Positions 46,398 to 54,561 of a stretch of 64,000 bases of DNA are shown here, one piece after another. The notes beneath the pieces were generated by a model. That model had not been told where the DNA came from, made no database searches, and worked only from the letters and a program-made list of their open reading frames with translations. Each line of letters begins with the position of its first letter. The first letter of the stretch is position 1. This DNA is from Bacteroidota bacterium (lineage in GTDB: Bacteria > Spirochaetota > Spirochaetia > JABMQR01): positions 1 to 64,000 of the forward strand of contig JABMQR010000208.1 in the NCBI GenBank assembly GCA_013202335.1, in the 5' to 3' direction. A program made the translations under genes and the position numbers.

Positions 46398-47294
46398 TTA
46401 CCCTTTTACAGAACCTAGTGTAAGCCCGGAAATCAGCCACTTTGAAGAGAGCTGAAATAGTACCATTACCGGTATTGATACCAGTAGTGCCGCTGCGGCA
46501 AACTCGCCCCACTGCGTCTGAAATTGTCCCTGCATCCTCTGCAGACCAAGCGGCCAGGTGAAATAATCAGCCCGCTGAAGCATAATTCTCGCAATCAGAA
46601 AGTCATTCCACACCTGGGTAAAATTGAAAAGAAATGCAATTGCCAGAGATGGTGTGGACAGGGGTAAAACCACACGGTAAAAAGCCCCCAGTCTTGTGGT
46701 TCCATCAATCATAGCCGCCTGCTCGAGCTCAATAGGTATGGTGTCATAGTACCCCTTAAGAATCCAAATCGAAAATGGGACTGAACTGACGGCATACGCT
46801 ATAACGACCCCTCGCCAGCTGTTAACCAGCCCGAGTTTGATGGAAATTATATAGATAGGAACCATAAGCATTGCTGCCGGGATCATTTGTGTTGCCAGCA
46901 GAAAAATCATGCCGGCCTTTCTACCCGGAAAATTCCATCGTGATACTCCATATGCTGATATTGAAGCAATCGTTACACCAAGAAGTGAGGTTGTTATGGT
47001 AATAAGAAGACTGTTCCATATCCACAGCAGAAATTCCCTCTTAACAATTACTATCCGAAAGCTCTCGAACGTTGCATCATCAGGTATGAGTTTGAGCGAT
47101 GTGGAGAGAAGCCGGTTTCCGGGACGCAGTGAAATTGTGACAATCCGTAAAATTGGATAAACCGCCGCTACACAAAGTGCCAGAAGAATTATATGTATTA
47201 TCATTCGCTTGAACGGGCTGTCTGATCGCCTTCTCGGAGCAAAAAACCATTTCAAACCTCGTATTACTATATTACTGTTTTGTTCCATGATCAC
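46398..47294 (-). CDS. Maltodextrin-type ABC permease, MalG-like
   Basis: The 298-residue permease has six helices and the EAA-type loop EQAAMIDGTTRLGAFYRVVLPLSTPS that contacts the ATPase. AYGVSRWNFPGRKAGMIFLLATQMIPA is typical of MalG. It directly follows malF with no gap. The ATPase is not encoded here, so a shared MsmX/UgpC-like ATPase elsewhere is likely. Confidence 0.93.
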   Translation of the reverse strand: MIMEQNSNIVIRGLKWFFAPRRRSDSPFKRMIIHIILLALCVAAVYPILRIVTISLRPGNRLLSTSLKLIPDDATFESFRIVIVKREFLLWIWNSLLITITTSLLGVTIASISAYGVSRWNFPGRKAGMIFLLATQMIPAAMLMVPIYIISIKLGLVNSWRGVVIAYAVSSVPFSIWILKGYYDTIPIELEQAAMIDGTTRLGAFYRVVLPLSTPSLAIAFLFNFTQVWNDFLIARIMLQRADYFTWPLGLQRMQGQFQTQWGEFAAAALLVSIPVMVLFQLSSKWLISGLTLGSVKG

Positions 47295-48359
47295 TTACTC
47301 CCCTACTGCCTGTAATGGCGTCTTGTTACCGGAGACCTCAAATCCTAACGTGAATTTTGTTATCCTGATGTATATGAGGGTAAATCCCAGCAGAATGATA
47401 AAAATAATAAGCGCAAACATTGAGGCAAATCCATATCGGTTATACTCAAAGGCCGCTCTGAACAGTGCTGTCACGAGGATGTCGGATGTTTCCAACTCAA
47501 ACTGGTTTATGAAATAGGGCACATTGAACTGGTTGAATGTCCAGATAACCCCAAGAATAATTGCCGGGGTGGTTATGGGTTTCATCAGCGGCAGGGTTAT
47601 CCGCCTAAAACTGCTTATCCTGCCTGCCCCATCCATTTCCGCAGCCTCATAATAGGAGGGATCGATACTCTGCAGCCCTCCCAGAAGTATCACTGTCATG
47701 AAAGGAACTCCCAACCAGATATTTGTCAGGTTTTTGGCTACAAAATTCCATAACGGGTTTGACATCCAGTTTATGGGCTGACCGCCGAATCTTTTTATCA
47801 ATAGATTGAATAATCCATACTCATAATTAAATTCACCCCGCCAGGCAAGAACTGCAATGATCTGCGGAATTGCCCAGGGAAATAACAGGAGCGTACGGTA
47901 AAATCCCCGAAGTTTCATCGGTCTGTTCAGCAGGATAGCAATCATCATACCAAGGGTTACATGGAAAAAAATCTGGATAAAAGTCCAGAGAAATGTCCTT
48001 AATAATACGGGTAAGATCTTCTGCTGCTTCAGAACCGGTTCAGTAAAGACGATTTTCAGGTTATTCCAGGCTTCGGCGAAGCCGTAGGTTAAACCACGCT
48101 CAACCGTAAACCGCCTGAGGCTCATATTACTGCAAGCCAGGACTATATTATATGCTATAGGGTACAGTACAAGCATAGCTAATCCGATAGCTGCCGGGGT
48201 CACCAGCATTATCGGTAGGGAAAACTTCCACTGTAACTTTTTTTTAAGAACATAGTAGAGAAAAAGCTCAAGTACCACCACAAAGGCCACTACCACTACT
48301 ATTGTTCCCAAAACCTGTATTAAACTATCCTGGATTATTTGGGGGGTTAAAGAATCCAT
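47295..48359 (-). CDS. Maltodextrin-type ABC permease, MalF-like
   Basis: The 354-residue permease has an extra N-terminal helix (about 15-38), then about six more and the EAA loop EAAEMDGAGRISSFRRITLPLMKPI. It pairs with the adjacent MalG-like permease. A hairpin-terminator lies between it and the binding-protein gene, so expression of the permease is probably lower than that of the binding protein. Confidence 0.92.
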   Translation of the reverse strand: MDSLTPQIIQDSLIQVLGTIVVVVAFVVVLELFLYYVLKKKLQWKFSLPIMLVTPAAIGLAMLVLYPIAYNIVLACSNMSLRRFTVERGLTYGFAEAWNNLKIVFTEPVLKQQKILPVLLRTFLWTFIQIFFHVTLGMMIAILLNRPMKLRGFYRTLLLFPWAIPQIIAVLAWRGEFNYEYGLFNLLIKRFGGQPINWMSNPLWNFVAKNLTNIWLGVPFMTVILLGGLQSIDPSYYEAAEMDGAGRISSFRRITLPLMKPITTPAIILGVIWTFNQFNVPYFINQFELETSDILVTALFRAAFEYNRYGFASMFALIIFIILLGFTLIYIRITKFTLGFEVSGNKTPLQAVGE

Positions 48360-48384
48360 CTCTGCTCCTTAAGATATTGAGAAA

Positions 48385-48417
48385 GAAAAAAGACCCGCAG
48401 TTCTGTCCCGCGGGCCT
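48385..48417 (-). terminator. Intercistronic terminator/attenuator between binding protein and MalF
   Basis: On the minus strand GGCCCGC and GCGGGTC form a stem (48392-48398 with 48410-48416), followed by U-rich sequence (the A run at 48385-48391). It follows the binding-protein gene and precedes malF within the same operon, so it probably allows only partial read-through. Confidence 0.75.
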
Positions 48418-48497
48418 TTTACTGCTTAGATACAGCGGTTTCTTAGTGCATTAAACCGGTGCACCAATAGTGCAAAACCGCGTACCTTTCATTCTTG

Positions 48498-49730
48498 TTA
48501 CTCCAGTGCCCGTATACCGGCTTCAGCAGCGCTCTGCATATCTTCCGCAGCCTCTGCAGCGCTTTTCGTCCCTGCAAGAACTGCATTCATTTCCGGTTTC
48601 ATTGCATCCCAGTTGGCCCGCATCTCTATTACTGTAGGCATGGGTGTACCAACAGCAAGCTGTGCTGCTGATCCCTTAAGAATTGGGTCAGCGGTAATTA
48701 CGGGAGCGTTCAATGCTGAGAGAAGTGCCGGAAGCCGCTTGAACTCTTCCAGCATATTATTCTGAATTTCAGCTGAAGTTACATATTCTATAAAGCCTTT
48801 AACCGCATTAAGAGCGATGCCTTCAACACCATCTGCTACCATAAAGTATTTTCCTGCAGTATAGGGAGCCGGATATTTGCCGGTAGAGGAGACCATCGGA
48901 AGTCTTGCTACACCAAATTTATCTCCAAGAACTCCAGCATAGTCACTGAGTGACCAGTCACCATTGATGAGCATTGCTGCTTTTCCTTCCTTGAAGAGGG
49001 TATCCATTGTCGCATAATCACTCTCTACGGGGGTTACCGCATATTTGTATTTCAGATCTGCGAGAAACTGGAGGGTATCAACCATTGCTTTTGTATCGAG
49101 TGTCGGGGTAATTCCATCATCAGCAAATACTTTTCCACCGAAACCGCCAAGCCAGGGGACCATCCAGAAAGGTTCAGTCATGTTATAAACCAGTCCAAAT
49201 ACATCGCCTTTTGTTGCAGCCTGGGCTACCTTAATGAATTCATCGGTGTTTTCAGGAACCTTGCTGAGAAGATCTTTATTGTAGAGGAGCATGAGATGGT
49301 TCCCCGCTGAGATAGGTACAGCATAGGTGTTGCCCTCCATTATTACAGACTCGACAAACTTATCAGCCTGGTAAAGATCATCTACAGGACGGATGAGTCC
49401 GGCAGCGGTGAATGGTCCTGCCTGGTCACTTACTGTCCACAGCAGCTCAGGAGGTGCGCCAGCCAGACTGGCTGTCTGAAAATCTTCACGAAGTGCTTCG
49501 GTATCTTTCCGTACAACTTCAATTGTTACTTTCGGATTCAGTGTCATATAGTCAGCAGCAAGCTGTTCTATCCATTGATATACACCCTCGGATTCACCTT
49601 CCTGAGTCCAAAGTGCAAATGTTACTTCTTCCGGTTCTACCGGTTCAGCTTCAGCTCCGGCAAATACCGGCAGAGCTGTCATAGCCAGCATCAATACAAG
49701 AACCAGACTTCTTACTAAAAACTTTTTCAT
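48498..49730 (-). CDS. Maltose/maltodextrin-binding periplasmic protein
   Basis: The 410-residue protein is a solute-binding family 1 protein, the MalE role. It has a signal peptide (MKKFLVRSLVLVLMLAMTALPVFAGAEAEP, cleavage near AGA), then VTFALWTQEGESEGVYQWIEQLAADY and GKAAMLINGDWSLSDY. It lies upstream of the two permeases; two operators and GGAGG precede it. The leader style fits spirochaetes. Confidence 0.92.
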   Translation of the reverse strand: MKKFLVRSLVLVLMLAMTALPVFAGAEAEPVEPEEVTFALWTQEGESEGVYQWIEQLAADYMTLNPKVTIEVVRKDTEALREDFQTASLAGAPPELLWTVSDQAGPFTAAGLIRPVDDLYQADKFVESVIMEGNTYAVPISAGNHLMLLYNKDLLSKVPENTDEFIKVAQAATKGDVFGLVYNMTEPFWMVPWLGGFGGKVFADDGITPTLDTKAMVDTLQFLADLKYKYAVTPVESDYATMDTLFKEGKAAMLINGDWSLSDYAGVLGDKFGVARLPMVSSTGKYPAPYTAGKYFMVADGVEGIALNAVKGFIEYVTSAEIQNNMLEEFKRLPALLSALNAPVITADPILKGSAAQLAVGTPMPTVIEMRANWDAMKPEMNAVLAGTKSAAEAAEDMQSAAEAGIRALE

Positions 49731-49775
49731 TCAAATACCTCCAAAATGGTAAAAGTGCATTTTTTATAAACCGTC

Positions 49776-49834
49776 AATGTAAACCGGTTTACATTATCTA
49801 CTTTCCATACTAAACCGGTTTACTAAACCGGTCA
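49776..49834 (-). promoter_or_regulatory. LacI-type operators before the binding-protein gene
   Basis: A perfect 20-bp palindrome, AATGTAAACCGGTTTACATT (49776-49795), and a second, TAAACCGGTTTA (49811-49822), followed by a degenerate third half-site (AAACCGGTCA). On the minus strand a -35-like TTGACG (49777-49772) touches the first operator. A further TTAAACCGGTGCAC lies between the binding-protein and malF genes near 48451-48464. The regulator is presumably the LacI protein at 42207. Confidence 0.75.
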
Positions 49835-49966
49835 ACTAAAACTTTTAGGAAATACAAACAAATTTTGGATGCATGCACAAACATTTGTTAAGTAAGATTA
49901 AGAAAGATCAAAAAATCTTATGAACAAGCTGCAAAGGTTTTTACCTCTTCTTGTATTGTTGCGAAA

Positions 49967-50281
49967 ATGAAAAATAACAAGTACAATACTGATATGGCAT
50001 CATGTTATTTTTGCGGAACACAATTGCCGCACGGAGAAAGAATTTATCGAACCACAATTTGCGCTGATTGCGGGAAACCCATAAAAATCTGCGTGAACTG
50101 CGAATTCTATGATCCCGCAGCACATTATGAGTGCCGGGAAGATATAGGAGAACCTGTTCAGGAAAAAGACACTGCAAATTTTTGCGATTACTTCTCCGCC
50201 GGGAAAAAAACTCTTGGAAAAAACGGTGAAGACCCCCATAAAAAAGCTGTAGATACATTTAACAGCCTGTTTTCTGACTGA
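49967..50281 (+). CDS. Small cysteine-rich zinc-ribbon-like protein
   Basis: A 104-residue protein with CYFC, CADC and CVNCEFYDPAAHYEC motifs suggesting one or two metal-binding ribbons (about residues 13-55), then an acidic and basic tail. It resembles short uncharacterised zinc-ribbon proteins. The ATG at 49967 has a weak ribosome site; an ATG at 49994 just before CYFC is possible. It is divergent from the maltodextrin operon. Confidence 0.65.
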   Translation: MKNNKYNTDMASCYFCGTQLPHGERIYRTTICADCGKPIKICVNCEFYDPAAHYECREDIGEPVQEKDTANFCDYFSAGKKTLGKNGEDPHKKAVDTFNSLFSD

Positions 50282-50428
50282 TCAAGAATAAAAATCCCAG
50301 ATCATTTCTCTGATAATCCTTTTTTACATTGCTGATTCAATCTTTACTATATATATTAGAGAGTGATACAATTTTAATAATAAAATATTTATAAAAGTAG
50401 TCTGATTCAAATTACAGTTTTGAATTTG

Positions 50429-50487
50429 AAGTTTTTGATTTATAAGTATTTATTATATTGTAACACTCAATATAAAATCAAAAACTT
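50429..50487. repeat. AT-rich inverted repeat, copy 1
   Basis: Arms AAGTTTTTGATTTATA (50429-50444) and TATAAAATCAAAAACTT (50471-50487) form a 59-bp inverted repeat with one extra base in the right arm. It lies in the 304-bp gap before bcp (50282-50585). A similar AAGTTTTTAATT... inverted repeat is at 54459-54520. Downstream at 50541-50559 is a half copy of the palindrome seen at 3812. Confidence 0.5.
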
Positions 50488-50585
50488 GTGATTAATTGGA
50501 AGTTCTGTTCAAAGGCTAAAATCAAAGATTTTTTCTTAATAATTTTGAAAGAACCTCAACTAAAATGAGTTGGAAGGAGATGCAT

Positions 50586-51047
50586 ATGCTTCAAGAAGGA
50601 ATAAAAGCCCCGGAGTTTACGCTGCAGAGCGCAAATGGCCTTGATATAAATCTATCCGATTTTATCGGAAAAAAAGTAATACTCTATTTTTACCCACGGG
50701 ATAATACGCCGGGCTGTACAACTGAGGCCTGTGAATTCAGAGATGCCTACGAAGAGTATCAGAATGCCGGTGCCGTTATTATCGGTATCAGTCCTGACAC
50801 CGTTTCAAAACATAAAAGTTTCAGCAGTCAATATGATTTACCCTTTCTTCTCCTCGCGGATACAGAAAAAAAAGTTATTAAGGCTTTCGGTGCTGAAAAA
50901 GTTAAAACCATGGACGGGAATATCACACTGAGCATTCGGCGCTCAACTTTTGTAATTGATGAAGAGGGAACTATTATTAAAGTATTCCCGACCGTTACCC
51001 CAGCTGGACACGCAAAAGAGATCCTGGTATTTATTGACGGGATTTAG
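50586..51047 (+). CDS. bcp: Thioredoxin-dependent thiol peroxidase (BCP/PrxQ)
   Basis: This peroxiredoxin reduces hydroperoxides with thioredoxin. The 153-residue protein has PRDNTPGCTTEACEFRD with Cys44 (peroxidatic) and Cys49 (resolving) five residues apart as in E. coli BCP, and the strand STFVIDEEG. AAGGAG at 50574 sets the start at 50586, shorter than the open frame from 50565. Its 3' end slightly overlaps a degraded reading frame on the other strand. Confidence 0.95.
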   Translation: MLQEGIKAPEFTLQSANGLDINLSDFIGKKVILYFYPRDNTPGCTTEACEFRDAYEEYQNAGAVIIGISPDTVSKHKSFSSQYDLPFLLLADTEKKVIKAFGAEKVKTMDGNITLSIRRSTFVIDEEGTIIKVFPTVTPAGHAKEILVFIDGI

Positions 51048-51236
51048 CGCTTTCTTTATCAACTGTAACGAAGCTTGTACTATAAAATGAAATTCTAAAC
51101 TCCATCCCTTCAAAAATATCTGCCTGAACAAATTCAGCGTCTCTCAGCTGCCCTGCAACTATTTCAGACTCATATCTTGCACTATCGGCAGGGTCTCTTC
51201 CAACAGCACCTCAGTATTTTTAGGATCCAATTTCAT
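51031..51236 (-). pseudogene. Probable decayed gene fragment
   Basis: On the minus strand a stretch reading ...DPADSARYESEIVAGQL...KSRQ is open for about 59 codons to a TAA at 51031. It lacks a start codon because a TGA lies at 51213-51211. Just upstream in another frame is ATG (51236) MKLDPKNTEVLLEE, so one frameshift near 51205 would join them into about 68 residues. The composition looks coding, but I do not recognise the protein. The rest of 51048-51515 has only a hairpin at 51453-51489. Confidence 0.3.
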
Positions 51237-51452
51237 CTCTATAATGTACTGATAGAATCTATGCTACCTCTATGGCAGAGAATAATTTATCCTCAATTTA
51301 TCTAACAGAGCTTATAGCCCTATGGACTGTTAGCCACCAATGCTGTATTGTCCATAAGGCTGAGCTTGATTACAAACTCTGAGCTGAGCACAAGCTCTTG
51401 CTGATTACAAACTCTGCCAGTATGCAATTAGTTAAGCATACAGAATCAATAA

Positions 51453-51489
51453 GTAAGATTTTTCTATATTAATTTTAGAAAAACCTTAC
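51453..51489. repeat. Hairpin upstream of typA
   Basis: GTAAG-A-TTTTTCTA pairs with TAGAAAAA-C-CTTAC around a nine-base loop (14 positions per arm, one mismatch). It is 27 bases before the typA start. AAGGA lies downstream of it as the ribosome site. It recalls the other AT-rich palindromes in the window but is not the same sequence. Confidence 0.45.
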
Positions 51490-51515
51490 TAACCTACAAT
51501 GAAGGATTTTCTTAC

Positions 51516-53342
51516 ATGCCACACAGAATTCGTAACAATGCTATTCGTAATATCGCTATTATCGCACACGTAGACCATGGTAAAACCACCCTTGTTGATG
51601 CAATGTTCAGACAAAGCGGTGTATTCCGTGACGGCCAGCTTATTGAAGATCGGCTCATGGATAACATGGATCTGGAAAGAGAGCGGGGAATAACCATCTC
51701 AGCAAAAAACTGTGCAATCAACTGGAAAAATACAAAAATAAATATTCTCGATACACCAGGCCATGCTGATTTCGGCGGCGAGGTTGAGAGAGCCCTTTCT
51801 ATGGTTGATGGAGCTATTCTCCTGGTTGATGCGGCTGAAGGCCCACTGCCCCAGACCAGATTTGTATTAAGCAAGGCACTTCAGTCAGGACTTAAACTGC
51901 TGGTAGTCATTAATAAGATTGACCGCCCCGACGCACAACCTGAACGCGTCCACGATGAGGTTTTAGAGCTCCTTCTGGATCTTGATGCTCATGAGGATCA
52001 ACTGGACTTTCCCCTGCTGTATGCTATTGGAAAAGACGGAACAGCATCAGCCTCCCTTGACGAACCAGGTACAGATTTACGACCACTGTATGATATGATT
52101 CTCGAAGAGATACCGGGACCGGTATATCATCCGGAAGAACCCTTCCAGATGCTTGTTTCAGACCTCTCTCATTCAGATTACCTGGGCAGACTGGCAATTG
52201 GAAAAGTTATTAACGGAACGGTTAAATCGAAAGAAAAACTTATCTGCATGGGAATGCATGACAAAAGAACTCCTCTCAATGTATCAAAACTCCAGGTGTA
52301 CGAAGGGGCTTCCCTTACCGATGCTGAAGAGGTTGGACCAGGAGACATTGCTGTACTGGCCGGAATAAATGATGTACATATTGGTGATACCATTTGTAAT
52401 AGAGAATTTCCAAAAGCTCTCAAGCGAATAACCATTGATGAACCGACCATTTCTATGCGTTTTAATGCTAACAGCTCTCCATTTAGCGGGAGAGAAGGCA
52501 AATTTGTGCAATCCAGTAAATTGCGGGAACGCCTGCAGCGGGAAGCTCTGAAAAATGTTTCTCTACAGATTGAGGAGCAGAGCAATTCCGAAGGTATGAT
52601 CGTGAAAGGCCGTGGTGAATTTCAGATGGTTATTCTAATGGAAACCATGAGGAGAGAGGGCTATGAGTTCTGTGTTGGACAGCCCGAAGTTATTTTTCAC
52701 TATGAAAACGGCAAAAAAATGGAACCGATTGAACATGTATTTGTTGACTGTGAGGAAGCCTATACAGGAATAGTCACAGAGAAGCTGTCAAAACGAAAAG
52801 GAATTTTGACAGCATACATTAATCATGAAAGCGGACGTACCAGACTTGAGTTCAGCATCCCTTCAAGAGGCCTGATTGGATATCGTGATGAATTCCTAAC
52901 TGATACCCGGGGAACCGGACTGATGAACTCTTTTATAAGCGGCAATGAACCTTACCGGGGTGATTTCCCTATTCGTCAAACAGGATCCCTTTTAGCTGAC
53001 CGTCAGGGTGAAGGTGTCCCCTATGCATTATTCAACCTTGAACCCCGAGGACAGCTTTTTATTAAACCGGGTGAGCCGGTATATGAGGGAATGATTGTCG
53101 GTGAACATAACCGTGAAAATGATCTGAATGTAAATCCCTGTAAAACAAAGAAGCTTTCCAATGTCAGGGCTTCAGGAAAAGATGATGCAGTAACGCTTAC
53201 TCCCATAATCGCCATGACTCTTGAACGTGCTGTGCAGTTTATTCGGGAAGATGAGATGGTGGAAGTCACACCAAAGTCAATAAGAATGAGAAAAACCATC
53301 CTTTCAGCCGCTGCCAGAAAACAAAGTGATAAACGTCTCTAG
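51516..53342 (+). CDS. typA: Ribosome-associated GTPase TypA/BipA
   Basis: BipA is a translational GTPase that aids ribosome assembly and stress adaptation. The 608-residue protein has AHVDHGKTTLVDAMF, DTPGHADFGGEVERALSMVDG, NKIDRPDAQP, an EF-G-like domain III and V region (EGMIVKGRGEFQMVIL) and the C-terminal BipA domain (SIPSRGLIGYRDEFLTDTRGTG). GAAGGA lies ten bases before the ATG. A strong terminator follows. Confidence 0.96.
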   Translation: MPHRIRNNAIRNIAIIAHVDHGKTTLVDAMFRQSGVFRDGQLIEDRLMDNMDLERERGITISAKNCAINWKNTKINILDTPGHADFGGEVERALSMVDGAILLVDAAEGPLPQTRFVLSKALQSGLKLLVVINKIDRPDAQPERVHDEVLELLLDLDAHEDQLDFPLLYAIGKDGTASASLDEPGTDLRPLYDMILEEIPGPVYHPEEPFQMLVSDLSHSDYLGRLAIGKVINGTVKSKEKLICMGMHDKRTPLNVSKLQVYEGASLTDAEEVGPGDIAVLAGINDVHIGDTICNREFPKALKRITIDEPTISMRFNANSSPFSGREGKFVQSSKLRERLQREALKNVSLQIEEQSNSEGMIVKGRGEFQMVILMETMRREGYEFCVGQPEVIFHYENGKKMEPIEHVFVDCEEAYTGIVTEKLSKRKGILTAYINHESGRTRLEFSIPSRGLIGYRDEFLTDTRGTGLMNSFISGNEPYRGDFPIRQTGSLLADRQGEGVPYALFNLEPRGQLFIKPGEPVYEGMIVGEHNRENDLNVNPCKTKKLSNVRASGKDDAVTLTPIIAMTLERAVQFIREDEMVEVTPKSIRMRKTILSAAARKQSDKRL

Positions 53343-53362
53343 TCTATATAAAAATAATATCA

Positions 53363-53405
53363 AAGCCCTGTATTTCTGGATGTTCAGACATACAGGGCTT
53401 TTTTT
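53363..53405 (+). terminator. Terminator after typA
   Basis: AAGCCCTGTAT and ATACAGGGCTT form a perfect 11-bp stem around a 16-nt loop, followed by a T run extending to 53405. It is 20 bases after the typA stop. Confidence 0.92.
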
Positions 53406-53715
53406 AATCCCAGTTAAACACCGCTGAAGCTATTCCCAGAAAAAGTATCATCATTCCTGCCAGTGAAAGAACATTCGGCAGCAATTCAACCAGTCCCGCA
53501 CCTTCCAGCATGATGTCCCTCGCTCCCTCAACAAAATGTGTAAGGGGGAATATTTTGGATACCGTCTGCATAATTTTCGGAGTTTCTTCCAACGAGAAAA
53601 AAACCCCGGAAAAAATAATCATAGGGAATGTTACCAGATTCATTAAGCCGCTTGCCAGCTCCTCACTCTTAATTCTCGCAGCAAAAATCAACCCAAGGGA
53701 AATATCAGGTTCCAA
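53404..53715 (-). pseudogene. ABC-2 permease remnant (C-terminal half only)
   Basis: Only about 103 residues remain, starting LGLIFAARIKSEELASGLMNLVTFPMIIFSGVFF (written in parts: the first helix region, then FFSLEETPKIMQTVSKIFPL and a final helix). ABC-2 permeases normally exceed 240 residues, so the N-terminal helices are missing. The frame starts from a TTG inside the 3' end of the ATPase gene; no promoter or ribosome site serves it. It appears joined to the ATPase by a deletion and is probably inactive. Confidence 0.7.
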
Positions 53716-54373
53716 AAAAATGTTTATCCAACAGCTTTGCAGGAGTATTACACTCGAGCATCGTTCCTTTGTCCATGATCGCTATTTTATCGCAGAGTAA
53801 CTCAGCCTCTTCCATATAATGGGTGGTGAGAAAAATTGTTTTGTGTTCCGCCTTAATTTTTTTTATCAAATCCCAGAAATTCCGACGGGCCTGGGGGTCA
53901 AGGCCGGTCGTTGGTTCATCCAGAAAAACTATTTCAGGGTTAGGAATTATTGCCAGTGCCAGCAGCATTCTTTGCCGCTGCCCTCCGGAGAGTTTCCGAT
54001 TATCCTGTTTTAGAATATCAGAAAGAGAACAGATTTCAATCAATTCATCCATATCCCGGGGTTCAGAATAGAATGCCCTGAATAGATCCAGAGTCTCTTT
54101 AACGGTGATAAATTCAGGCAGCGCGGTACTCTGAAATTGTATGCCGACTTTTTTCTTAAACTGTTTATCTATAGGTTTCCCGCGGAAAAGCACCTGTCCG
54201 GCATTTGGGGTAAGAATGCCTTCCAGCATCTCAATCGTTGTTGTTTTTCCGGCTCCGTTTGGACCAAGCAGTCCAAAACAGGTTCCCTCTTCTACCGCTA
54301 AATCAACCGCATCAACCGCAAGCAGCTGTCCATAACTCTTTGATAACTTTCTCGCTTCAAGAATTGCTTTCAT
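53705..54373 (-). CDS. ABC transporter ATP-binding protein, truncated
   Basis: The 222-residue protein keeps the ATPase core: Walker A GPNGAGKTT, signature LSGGQRQRMLLALAI, Walker B IVFLDEPTTGLDP and H-loop LTTHYMEEAELL. It stops at KLLDKHFFGT, short of the C-terminal extension common in ABC-2 ATPases. In the run of seven T at the junction, a one-base shift would continue into the permease remnant. A deletion removed the end of this gene and the start of the permease. ATP hydrolysis motifs are intact, but a working exporter is unlikely. Confidence 0.75.
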   Translation of the reverse strand: MKAILEARKLSKSYGQLLAVDAVDLAVEEGTCFGLLGPNGAGKTTTIEMLEGILTPNAGQVLFRGKPIDKQFKKKVGIQFQSTALPEFITVKETLDLFRAFYSEPRDMDELIEICSLSDILKQDNRKLSGGQRQRMLLALAIIPNPEIVFLDEPTTGLDPQARRNFWDLIKKIKAEHKTIFLTTHYMEEAELLCDKIAIMDKGTMLECNTPAKLLDKHFFGT

Positions 54374-54417
54374 GCATGAAACATACTAACGGGATACCAG
54401 TTAAGCAAGGAGAATGA

Positions 54418-54520
54418 GGCAATATATAAAAATTTTCAATTTTATATATTGCCTTTTAAAGTTTTTAATTGAAAAAATCTATATTTTATATAGTAATACT
54501 TTATTTTCAATTAAAAACTT
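54418..54520. repeat. Two tandem AT-rich inverted repeats
   Basis: First hairpin: GGCAATATATAAA (54418-54430) and TTTATATATTGCC (54441-54453), perfect 13-bp arms. Second: AAGTTTTTAATTGAAAA (54459-54475) and TTTTCAATTAAAAACTT (54504-54520), perfect 17-bp arms. The second resembles the inverted repeat at 50429-50487. They lie between the truncated ABC ATPase and selD. Confidence 0.6.
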
Positions 54521-54528
54521 CTGGCTAA

Positions 54529-54551
54529 GACAAAAGGCAACGCCTTTAGTC
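54529..54551 (-). terminator. Possible weak terminator of selD
   Basis: AAAGGC-AAC-GCCTTT (54533-54547) with flanking GAC/GTC gives a 9-10 bp stem just past the selD stop. The minus-strand tail is only TTTTG, so termination would be weak. Confidence 0.35.
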
Positions 54552-54561
54552 CGGTTCCTCT

